DNA of 64,000 nt from Cristatella mucedo (Eukaryota; Bryozoa; Phylactolaemata; Cristatellidae), in the NCBI GenBank assembly GCA_009760855.2, contig WPIO01000102.1, positions 1,176,001 through 1,240,000 of the forward strand. The letters run 5' to 3'. A program made the position numbers and the translations under genes. The notes beneath the pieces were generated by a model, which saw only the letters and a list, made by a program, of their open reading frames with translations, was not told the DNA's origin and did no database searches. Shown here in pieces: positions 19,127 through 27,028 of the stretch (positions are counted from its first letter, which is position 1; the number at the start of each line of letters is the position of its first letter).

Positions 19127-19969
19127 ATGTCAAAAGTAGTTTTAATTACAGGCTCTTCTTCTGGTTTTGGAAAATTGGCGGTTGAAAGATTTGCCAAAAA
19201 AGGATGGAATGTTATCGCAACGGCCAGAAGCGCGCAATCTATACAAGATTTTTCTTCTTATGAAGGTGTCTTAATTCAAGAGCTGGACGTTACAAAAGAA
19301 AGCACAATAACTGCGGCAGTGAGTTGTGGTATTGCGCGGTTTGGAAAAATAGATGTACTGGTAAACAATGCAGGATATGGAGCTTTGGGATTGTTTGAGA
19401 TGGCTTCCGATGAAGAAATATTGGCACAATTGGATGTAAATTTGCTTGGAGCAATGAGAGTTACGCGAGCAGTTTTGCCAACCATGAGAACTAAGAAATC
19501 TGGTAAAATAATTAATATTTCTTCAATTGCAGGTAGAGTTGGGATGTCTGGTTTTTCTATATACAATGCTTCTAAATTTGCACTTGAAGGTTTTTCTGAA
19601 TCATTAAAAATGGAACTGCAAGATTTTAATATAGATGTACAATTAATAGAGCCCGGTCAATTTAAAACTGGTTTTGGCTCGGCGTTAAAAATTAATCATG
19701 GAAATGTGCCTGATTATTTTGATGAATTTGCCTCATCTTTCGCAAATCGCCTCGAGGATTTTATTAATAATCCGCCAAAGCATTTTGCAGGAAATCCAAC
19801 AAAAGTAGCAAATTTGATATTTGATTGTGCTGCCGGCAATGTTCGCAGTTTTCGTAATCCAATAGGACTAGATGCGAAATTACTGCTTTTATTAAAAAAA
19901 ATATTGCCAGAAAAGTTGTTACTTTATTTTATGCGCAAAGCAATATCAATAAACAACAATCACAAGTAG
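19127..19969 (+). CDS. Short-chain dehydrogenase/reductase
   Basis: A classical SDR of 280 residues starting at ATG 19127; an upstream in-frame start at 19070 would add 19 non-conserved residues. Motifs: TGSSSGFG cofactor loop, NNAGYGALG, and the catalytic Ser plus YNASK (Tyr-x-x-x-Lys). It is an NAD(P)-dependent oxidoreductase whose substrate cannot be told from sequence. The C-terminal half resembles the SDR subgroup often annotated as retinol/ketoreductase-like. It shares a short divergent promoter region with the PTP-like gene. Confidence 0.86.
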   Translation: MSKVVLITGSSSGFGKLAVERFAKKGWNVIATARSAQSIQDFSSYEGVLIQELDVTKESTITAAVSCGIARFGKIDVLVNNAGYGALGLFEMASDEEILAQLDVNLLGAMRVTRAVLPTMRTKKSGKIINISSIAGRVGMSGFSIYNASKFALEGFSESLKMELQDFNIDVQLIEPGQFKTGFGSALKINHGNVPDYFDEFASSFANRLEDFINNPPKHFAGNPTKVANLIFDCAAGNVRSFRNPIGLDAKLLLLLKKILPEKLLLYFMRKAISINNNHK

Positions 19970-20511
19970 CTGTTTGTACTATATTTATATTGTAAAATAT
20001 CTTATACTTTAGCTTGTCTAATATTTATAGTAAAAACTATAACGCCGACAATCTGGCTACGATCTTCGATTATGGCATGCATACGATTATGGCATCGTTT
20101 TGCCGTTTATTGCAAAAATTAATCCCTATACTTTAGGTGTTGCAGGTTTTTTGTTAATTAAAAGTTCAAAATAACGCAATATTTCCCGTCAAAACATTAT
20201 TCATTTTAAGAGTTATCAATTGCAAAATTGTTATCTATAAAATGCATTAATTATAAAATTTTTACTACCAAATATATTGCTACTTATGGTATTTTACTGA
20301 TATGATTGTTTTTCGCAAAATAATATATTTACTTGTGCCGCACGGCACAATGATTGATGTCATTTTTTCAATAAAAAGTATAATTTTTTTTAATGTCTTG
20401 ACAATAATTTATGGGTAATTTGACAGATAAATTCTGCTTTCTCTGTTGCAATAGTGGCTTTGGCGGCATAATATGAGGTTTTTTTTATAAAATTGCATAA
20501 ATTATTTATAT
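19970..20511. other. 542-base leader region of rplY
   Basis: No gene. It holds two close copies of CGATTATGGCAT near 20070-20095 and a perfect palindrome at 20333-20350 (listed separately). A TTGACA box at 20398-20403 could be a -35 element, but I see no convincing -10 at standard spacing. Confidence 0.35.
20333..20350. promoter_or_regulatory. Perfect 8-bp inverted repeat, possible operator
   Basis: TTGTGCCG, a 2-base centre, then CGGCACAA. It is GC-rich against a very AT-rich background, 160 bases upstream of rplY. It could be a repressor site or a hairpin; a T-run follows only about 14 bases later, so a terminator is less likely. Confidence 0.35.
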
Positions 20512-21120
20512 ATGACAGAAATTAAAATCACCGCTTCGAAGCGTGAAGAATTTGGCAAAATTGCAGCCAAAAAACTTAAAAAAGAAGGATCTATACCAGT
20601 TATTCTTTATACCAAAAATAACGGCACAATCCATCTTTCTATGCCAAAAAAATTAGCCAACTTAATGGTTGATAATCCTTCTTTGTACACAACTTTGTGT
20701 GGAATTAATGTGGATGGGTCGGAAAAAGAAATTATGGCTTTGGTTAGAGATATTCAATTTGACCCGCCAACATACTTGCCAATCCATATAGATTTCATGG
20801 AAGTTGCAATGGATGATGCTCTTGTTGTTTCTGTTCCTGTTGAAGTTATAAATCGTGATCAATCTATTGGTGTAAAGCGTGGTGGAGATGTGTTTGTTTT
20901 GCAATATAATGTTAAGTTGAAGGCAAAAATTTCCAATATGCCAAAAACAGTTGTTATCGATGTGGCTGGCTCTAATATTGGTGCTCGTTATAACTTGGCA
21001 GATTTGCCACTTCCTGAGGGAGTTATTCCTGCCGTGGATTGTTTGGTTGCAAAGGTTGGCGGTAAGAGAGTTGCTGCTGAGGCTACCCCTGCCGATGCCG
21101 CTCCAGAGGTTAAAAAATAG
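20512..21120 (+). CDS. rplY: 50S ribosomal protein L25 (CTC/TL5 type)
   Basis: L25 binds 5S rRNA in the large subunit. The 202-residue protein has the N-terminal 5S-binding domain (FGKIAAKKLKKEGSIPVILY; FDPPTYLPIHIDFMEV) followed by the CTC/TL5 C-terminal beta domain and a short Ala/Glu/Lys tail. This long form is the usual one in alphaproteobacteria. pth, often next in related genomes, is not here. The ATG follows a run of A and T with no Shine-Dalgarno motif. Confidence 0.95.
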   Translation: MTEIKITASKREEFGKIAAKKLKKEGSIPVILYTKNNGTIHLSMPKKLANLMVDNPSLYTTLCGINVDGSEKEIMALVRDIQFDPPTYLPIHIDFMEVAMDDALVVSVPVEVINRDQSIGVKRGGDVFVLQYNVKLKAKISNMPKTVVIDVAGSNIGARYNLADLPLPEGVIPAVDCLVAKVGGKRVAAEATPADAAPEVKK

Positions 21121-21183
21121 TGAATTAACGCCCTTGGTTGGCTTGATTATTTTCAAATTAAACAAAAGTTCTAGATCTGCAAT

Positions 21184-21248
21184 ATGGCGGTTTTTTGGCT
21201 TGCAGTGCATTTAATTGTGCATTCTAAAGCTAATGGCCGCCATTTTTC
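21184..21248 (+). terminator. Possible terminator of rplY
   Basis: ATGGCGG at 21184-21190 pairs with CCGCCAT at 21237-21243, which is followed at once by a short T-run. The loop is long (46 bases) but holds further short inverted pairs. It lies 63 bases after the rplY stop. Confidence 0.35.
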
Positions 21249-21403
21249 TAATTAATGGAGTGCAGTTAAGATGTTAAAATATTTACATTCTTTTGCTTTA
21301 TATATAACAGATCGGTTAAAATTAATAAAAGGTAGATTTTTCCTCTTCGGTAGAGGCATTAAGTTGGTGGGATTTATCAAATTTAAACCTATTTCTTTAT
21401 CAT

Positions 21404-22483
21404 ATGTTCATTAGCAATATTTCCAAATATATAATAAAAATTATGGAGAGCCAGAATGGCTTGGCTGTTGCGAGGGCTTCTTGGTTTTGTCTTTTGTGCT
21501 ATGGTTTGTGTGCAAAATATCATTGCAATTTTTACGGATATTGTTTTTGGTGGTTTTGCGCCTTTGTGTGTATTGCGATGTTTTGTTATGCGATGGCATG
21601 TGTCATGTGGCATTTTTATCACGACCGGAAGCACTTTGGCTATAAATTTTGGACTTGGCAGGATAAAATTAAAGAAAAAATAGATGCATGTCCCAATATA
21701 TCAGAATGGGATTTTTGGATGAATGAGCAAGTTAATTCGTTTAATGATCTGGTGTTAGCATATACACATGAAGAGAAGGAGGAAGCGAAGGAGCGTGTGC
21801 GGAAGAAGGAAAATGAATTAAGGAGAGAGTGTTTGACAAAGAAAATAATAGCCCTGCCAAGTTTTTCCGATGGTGATGCGGATGATGCCGAGCGCAACAA
21901 GAATATTGAAGCCGAGGTTCAGAAGGCAATTGAACGACTGATTGAGCATGAAAATAAGCATGGCGAAATATGGCATAACTACCTTGTCGAAGGCAGGTCT
22001 TATGACGAAGCTTTGAAAGAAAGTTATGCAGAGTATTTAGAGTATTTGAAGTGTGACGCTGCATTGAATAAAGAAGAGTACAGAAAGATACGTGAAGAAG
22101 CAAAAAAACACGATGAACAGTATATCTGGGAGAATTGCAAAAAGAGGCAAGAAGAGAGGCAAGAAGAGAGGCGGAAAGAATGGCAGCTGGCACAAGATAA
22201 GATAAAGAAATTAAGGCACATTCAGCAAAATTTTGAGAGGTTTTGCATGACTGGATGGATATTTGTGTTAGTTACTGCGGTGCTGTGTTGCTGTTGGTTT
22301 TTTGCTAATTTTGCCATGGCCTGCCTTAGCTTTGCTTTTGCCTTGATGTTGTTTGCTTCTTTGCACAACTATGTTATTCGATTGGTGCAAAATATCAACT
22401 CATCTGCCATTTTTATGGTTATTGCTCTGTTTTTGGGTCTTGGCAATGTTCTAACTTATATTATTTTGAGCGATGGAGATTGA
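21404..22483 (+). CDS. Uncharacterised membrane protein with charged coiled-coil middle
   Basis: A 359-residue protein of unknown family. Cys/Trp/Phe-rich hydrophobic segments at about residues 25-63 (two helices) and about 280-355 (three helices) flank a very charged, helical Lys/Glu/Arg region. The internal ATG at 21443 is an alternative start. Its TGA stop at 22481-22483 lies in the same frame as the next ORF, with no stop between them, so the two may be one gene interrupted by a nonsense codon (see findings). Confidence 0.55.
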   Translation: MFISNISKYIIKIMESQNGLAVARASWFCLLCYGLCAKYHCNFYGYCFWWFCAFVCIAMFCYAMACVMWHFYHDRKHFGYKFWTWQDKIKEKIDACPNISEWDFWMNEQVNSFNDLVLAYTHEEKEEAKERVRKKENELRRECLTKKIIALPSFSDGDADDAERNKNIEAEVQKAIERLIEHENKHGEIWHNYLVEGRSYDEALKESYAEYLEYLKCDAALNKEEYRKIREEAKKHDEQYIWENCKKRQEERQEERRKEWQLAQDKIKKLRHIQQNFERFCMTGWIFVLVTAVLCCCWFFANFAMACLSFAFALMLFASLHNYVIRLVQNINSSAIFMVIALFLGLGNVLTYIILSDGD

Positions 22484-22510
22484 GATGGAAGGGTTGGCAA
22501 AATTATATCT

Positions 22511-23476
22511 TTGATTGCAGGCATAGGAACGGTTGGTGCAACTTTGCTTGCCCTGTGGGATAAGATAAATTTAATAAAAATTTATGTAGAGGGTGGAATT
22601 GGTAATATTAAACATGATGTTTTGCATGAAGGTTTGTTGGGTGTAGAATTTGATTCTCACCACCAGAGCAGTAAGAAATTATATGATTTTATTAACATAC
22701 AACTGCTACTTAAAAGTTATTTTAAAGGGGATTTTACCAAAATGGTAGATTTTGTTTTGCTGGACGATAATGGTCGTCAGCTTGGCTTTTATTCTCACCC
22801 AAAGAAGGCGAAAATAGATGAAGAGCACTGTACCACCAGAGAAAACTACAAAAAAAAGCTTGCGGAGTGGGATAAAAAGCTTGAGGATTACGATAAGGAG
22901 TACGATAAGATTATTAATGAATTAAATCAAAAAAAAGAACATCAAAAACTAACTCCAGATGAAGAAAAGAGTTTACAAAAACATGAAGACAACAAAAAAC
23001 ATCTTCAACAAGCGTATCGTTATTATTATGATTGTTTGCATTTGGGGCCAGTATATAATGGGATTTTTTTTAGGCAGCAGCAATTAAATGCAGAAGACCA
23101 AACATCGGAGAAAAAATGGGCATTGAAGCCAATTGTAGCCAATGGCTTATTTGGTATATGGTATAGTTTTTTTGCACCTGCTTATTGGTCTAGTAATTCT
23201 GAGCCTGCTGGTAATTTTTTACAGTATTTTTTGGAAGGCAAAAAAGATGTGTTATATGCAATAATAACCACAGAGGGTGGAAAATCTTATCGTGAAAAAA
23301 TTAAATTTAGTAATGATGCAAAGCAGCAGTTGAACAATTTGTTTGCTGAGTGGAATAAGGTAACGGATTCTGTTAGGATGGCTGACAATATAATGGAGCC
23401 AGATTTGTTTGCTGAGTGGAAGAAGGTAGCGGATTCTGTGAAGTTTGCTGACAATACAATTAAGCCACCAAGGTAG
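22511..23476 (+). CDS. Uncharacterised anchored protein, possibly the second half of the preceding gene
   Basis: A 321-residue open frame with only a TTG (22511) available as start. It opens with a hydrophobic anchor (GIGTVGATLLALW) followed by INLIKIYVEG, and has a Lys/Glu-rich coiled coil at about residues 105-170. It ends in two 22-residue tandem repeats (LFAEWNKVTDSV… and LFAEWKKVADSV…), whose DNA copies begin at 23339 and 23405. The anchor resembles that of the ORF at 37416-37616. Function unknown. It is in frame with the upstream ORF. Confidence 0.5.
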   Translation: MIAGIGTVGATLLALWDKINLIKIYVEGGIGNIKHDVLHEGLLGVEFDSHHQSSKKLYDFINIQLLLKSYFKGDFTKMVDFVLLDDNGRQLGFYSHPKKAKIDEEHCTTRENYKKKLAEWDKKLEDYDKEYDKIINELNQKKEHQKLTPDEEKSLQKHEDNKKHLQQAYRYYYDCLHLGPVYNGIFFRQQQLNAEDQTSEKKWALKPIVANGLFGIWYSFFAPAYWSSNSEPAGNFLQYFLEGKKDVLYAIITTEGGKSYREKIKFSNDAKQQLNNLFAEWNKVTDSVRMADNIMEPDLFAEWKKVADSVKFADNTIKPPR

Positions 23477-24182
23477 CTCACTATCACAAATGTTGAGATG
23501 AGTTTGCGGCCCATAAAGCCAAATGCTAGGTGTGTTTATGCAAATTTTGGTCAACTTGCAGCTTGATATGTTTTTTGCCAAGCGTGCTGATACTTTAATG
23601 CAACTCGTTGGATATTTCACAACCAACAAAAAGAATAGCGACATATAAAGCCATAATAAATGCTTTGTTGTCAAAATTGTGGCCAATTGGCGACGCATGG
23701 CATGTATTGGTTTGTCGATTTCGCTATTTGTTTTTTGTGGTTTTGGTGCAAATGCAATAATTAAAAGATAAATTTGGATCACGCAGTCAGTAATTAATAT
23801 TTTTTCTTTTGGCGTTTGCGGTTTATGATGGTTAAATTAGGTTAGTAATTTAGTTGTTTAGGTTGCCAGATTGTTTATGTTTTGGTTTGATAATTTTTAG
23901 ACCATTGTTGTTGAAATTTGTATCTTTTAGAGGGATGTCTGTGTTGCATTTATCATCTTTTATGTGCAATTGGCATATCAATCTCTTGGCTAAAGCAAGT
24001 CTCAATAATCTCGGCAAGTGGCACTCCATTTTGCTGTGCGCTCCCAAATATTACTTTATGACTTAGATCTGAAGGCACGTGCGATTATGCTGCGGCATGT
24101 CTGCAATAATTTGGCAATAATGGTGAATTTTGCTTTGCCAAAATACAACTTTGAAAAGATTTATTTTATTAAAATAATTGAA
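23477..24182. other. 706-base spacer with a possible relic
   Basis: No intact gene. On the minus strand about 44 codons between stops (about 23960-24090; contains SDLSHKVIFGSAQQNGVPL then AEIIETC) look like the C-terminus of a lost gene. I do not recognise it. Confidence 0.3.
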
Positions 24183-25157
24183 TTATTGTGCGTTATTTTC
24201 GCTGTCATCCCAATAATTTATTTTCTCCAAAGCATTAATTATTGCACTTGGTACAACCTTGGTGTAAATTTGAGTGGTGGAGAGAGATTCGTGTCCTAGT
24301 AGTTTTTGAATCTTTAATATTGAATCATTTTCCTGGTTGCTTTGCAGCAGAGCTGTGGCGCAGCTGTGACGCATTGTGTGGGGTGTTATATGGTCTGGAA
24401 AATTGATTGCCACCCTTACTCTTTCAAACATCAATTGTACAATTCTGGCATGATATTTTTTACCTAAATTGCTGATAAATAGTGGATCATCATTGTTTAT
24501 TATATGTGGACATTGCTGTAAGTAGGAATTTATGGCCTGCTTTGCGATGGGCAAAAGTGGCGTCAGGCGCTGTTTAGAGCCCTTGCCAATTACGGAAAAA
24601 CAATCGCTTGCTTGCAGAAATGTTTTTTTTATAATAGACAAAACTTCAGATATTCTCAACCCTGCGGTGAACATGAGTAAAATTATTGACTTATCTCGTA
24701 AATTTTGCCATTTTTTTTGACGCAACAAATCAACTCCAGAGATAAATTCTATCACTTGATCAGTTGTTATTGCTTTTGGCAATAATTGTGGTAATTTTGG
24801 TCTTTTGACTGTAAAAATTTCGCTGTTTTGACAAAGATTAGATTCTATAAAAAAACGAAACATTGTTTTAACGGCAGACATGGCTCTTGCATTGGATCTG
24901 TGGGTTGTGGTTTGCGATTTTTTTGCAAGCCATGCACGGGCAGCGTGAAGATCGAACGATGATAGGCTGGTTAAATTTGGCACTTCACCTTTGTTTTCTT
25001 GTAAAAATTGAAGCAAATCTTTGATATCAAAAAAATAACTATCTATGCTATTTGTGGAAAGTTGTCTTTCTGTTTTTAGGTGCGTGTAAAACTTTTGTAG
25101 AGCACGCTGCAGATCTTCTTCCAATGCTAAATTGTTAATTTTCTCTATAGACCACAT
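24183..25157 (-). CDS. xerC: Tyrosine recombinase XerC/XerD
   Basis: A site-specific recombinase of the chromosome-dimer-resolution type. The N-terminal SAM-like domain contains RSNARAMSAVKTMFRFF, and the catalytic residues are all visible: Arg in AGLRISEVL, Lys in GKGSKQR, His and Arg in TPHTMRHSC, His in LLGHESLSTT and the nucleophile Tyr in IYTKV. Length is normal. The N-terminal pattern favours XerC over XerD. I chose the ATG at 25157; a TTG seven codons upstream also exists. It lies about 40-65 bases downstream of holB on the same strand, so the two are likely co-transcribed. Confidence 0.9.
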   Translation of the reverse strand: MWSIEKINNLALEEDLQRALQKFYTHLKTERQLSTNSIDSYFFDIKDLLQFLQENKGEVPNLTSLSSFDLHAARAWLAKKSQTTTHRSNARAMSAVKTMFRFFIESNLCQNSEIFTVKRPKLPQLLPKAITTDQVIEFISGVDLLRQKKWQNLRDKSIILLMFTAGLRISEVLSIIKKTFLQASDCFSVIGKGSKQRLTPLLPIAKQAINSYLQQCPHIINNDDPLFISNLGKKYHARIVQLMFERVRVAINFPDHITPHTMRHSCATALLQSNQENDSILKIQKLLGHESLSTTQIYTKVVPSAIINALEKINYWDDSENNAQ

Positions 25158-25221
25158 ACGCAATTTAGATTGTATCAATCAGATATTTAGGTTGTTTATT
25201 CTATCTTTAGGCTGGCTTTAA

Positions 25222-26259
25222 TTAAGCAACATCGTTATTTTTTGTCAAGATTTTTTTATAATCTCTGGATATGGTTAAAAGCGCACAAAGAACATGTCTA
25301 TCATCTAGATGGTATGAATGCCATTGACGCAATATATTTATTGTTGCTGTAGATTTGGTGGTTAGTATGCCAATATTTGGACTGTATTTTGCTAAATATT
25401 TTGTTAAAAGCTCTTTTTCCCCATCTATAGAGGCAAAAATAATGCCAGACGCCATGGCAAATAATTGACGATAGATTCTGAGCCAGAAGTTTTGTAGCAG
25501 ATTTGGCAGATTTGGCCTGAGAGACTCGTTGGTAAAATATTCTAAAAAATAGTTGCCTTCTTGCAGCAAATCTTCCAGTAGCTTTAGATAGATTTTTTCT
25601 ATATCGTGGACTAGAGTTTGATGAACTAGGCTGACATTTCCCGCTGACAACAGAAATAAATCATTGGCTCTATTGTGGCCAATGTTTGGATTGGCTGCCT
25701 TAATTGCAGAGCAAAAATCTCCACATGAAAGAGGATTGAGCGTTACCTGCAAGCATCTGGAAAGGATGGTTTTAAGAATGTTGTTGCGATTGTGACAAAT
25801 AACAAAAAAATAGACATTATTTCTGGGCTCTTCCAGTAGTTTTAGTGTGGCGTTTATTGCTGAATTGCCCATGTTATCTAACGCATCTATAATTACTGCC
25901 TTAAAAGATAGACAAGAGGCGGTAGTTGATAGAAAATCGCTTAAAGCGCGCACTTCATCTACATCTATTGTGTTTGTTTTGCTTTCTTCCGATGGCTGAA
26001 GGCGAAAGATATCTGGGTGAGAATTGCTGTAAAACATTCTGATCCAGTTTTGTCCTTCCGATGGGTTCTCTTTTGCCAGTATTTCCGCAATTAATTTGTT
26101 AACAAAGGTGGTTTTTCCGATGCCAAAGTTGCCGCAAACAATGTGGGCGTGATGAAATGTTTGTCGAGAGGAGTTGAATCTGTTTAGTAGTATATTAAAT
26201 TGCTGCTGATGGCCATAGAGAGGCGTGGTTTGGATGATGGCGTTATCTGCTGCGGACAT
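25222..26259 (-). CDS. holB: DNA polymerase III delta-prime subunit
   Basis: A clamp-loader ATPase-fold protein of 345 residues with the P-loop GNFGIGKTT, the sensor segment LLEEPRNNVYFFVICH and SRC. It pairs with DnaX and delta to load the sliding clamp. The zinc-binding Cys cluster of the family is not evident, as in many delta-prime proteins. Downstream xerC is on the same strand. Confidence 0.86.
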   Translation of the reverse strand: MSAADNAIIQTTPLYGHQQQFNILLNRFNSSRQTFHHAHIVCGNFGIGKTTFVNKLIAEILAKENPSEGQNWIRMFYSNSHPDIFRLQPSEESKTNTIDVDEVRALSDFLSTTASCLSFKAVIIDALDNMGNSAINATLKLLEEPRNNVYFFVICHNRNNILKTILSRCLQVTLNPLSCGDFCSAIKAANPNIGHNRANDLFLLSAGNVSLVHQTLVHDIEKIYLKLLEDLLQEGNYFLEYFTNESLRPNLPNLLQNFWLRIYRQLFAMASGIIFASIDGEKELLTKYLAKYSPNIGILTTKSTATINILRQWHSYHLDDRHVLCALLTISRDYKKILTKNNDVA

Positions 26260-27028
26260 CTTGCGTTGCGATTAATTTATGGTTGATTGGTTTTAATAAA
26301 TATAAAAGGCAATTAAAATATACTGAACTTTTATGATATTTTTGTAGCTTGGATTGATTGTGAAGATAGGAAATATTGAATATGAAGTGCTGAGAAGGCT
26401 GGTTTTCTGAATGGCTATCTGGTGGTTGTTTTTTTCTTTAGTTATTAAGCTGGCGTTTGGATGTTTTGGCTTGGCTGTGGAATCATTCTATGGCTTTTGG
26501 TGCTTCTTGATTTTTATTGTTTCTGCGTATGTGTGGTTGATTTCTGGTTTTAATGTGTGCAGTTAGGAATTGCCAGTATGCGCTTGTTATAAGGTTGTGT
26601 GATTGTTTTGTTGTTGGCGATGTTGAATTTTTATCTGTTGGAATTGATGCGTTCGATGAGTTATTATTTATTAATTTAATTATGCTGGGTGTTTTTTGGT
26701 ATTGTGTGGTTTGTGATTTATAATTTATCTTTTATGCGGTTATGCAATATCTATTAAAATATATATATTTTGCGCTAATTGTCTTAATTTTAACACAAAA
26801 AAACATTAGTGTTCATTGCTGTTATTGATATTGCTACCATTTGCAGTTGGCATTTGTAATTGTTTTTTAGGCCATAAAGATAAATGAATATAAGTGATTA
26901 AGCCGCCTTAGGTATAACAAGTCAATGCTGTTTTTATGCAATTAACATATATTTGCCTCAACTACATTAAGCATTTAAAGCTCAGTTATCGGCTTAATGT
27001 AGTTAAAGTGATTGCTGTTAGCATTAGC
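26260..27028. other. 769-base spacer with a possible broken small membrane-protein gene
   Basis: On the plus strand an ATG at 26411 opens 51 codons (to 26566) of two hydrophobic segments (MAIWWLFFSLVIKLAFG…). A shifted frame continues with protein-like sequence (CQYALVIRLCDCFVVGDVEF) to a stop near 26723. This may be one small membrane protein broken by a frameshift. The family is unknown. The right end holds the hairpin listed at 26960-27004. Confidence 0.3.
26960..27004. terminator. Perfect 13-bp hairpin downstream of the 1468-residue gene
   Basis: AACTACATTAAGC at 26960-26972 and its exact reverse complement at 26992-27004, with a 19-base loop. It sits 25 bases beyond the stop of the minus-strand gene, as a terminator would, but no T-run follows on either strand, so it may instead be an mRNA-stabilising hairpin. 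Confidence 0.4.

Noticed and set aside
20662-21210. 182-codon minus-strand ORF opposite rplY
   Set aside because: Antisense of a secure ribosomal protein gene, with no family features.
21404-23476. TGA reassigned to sense in this organism
   Set aside because: TGA is a normal stop of secure genes here (for example radA), so the in-frame TGA between the two ORFs is more likely a mutation, readthrough or a genuine stop.
23252-23782. 176-codon minus-strand ORF
   Set aside because: Overlaps the end of the better-supported plus-strand ORF and contains antisense images of its tandem repeat.
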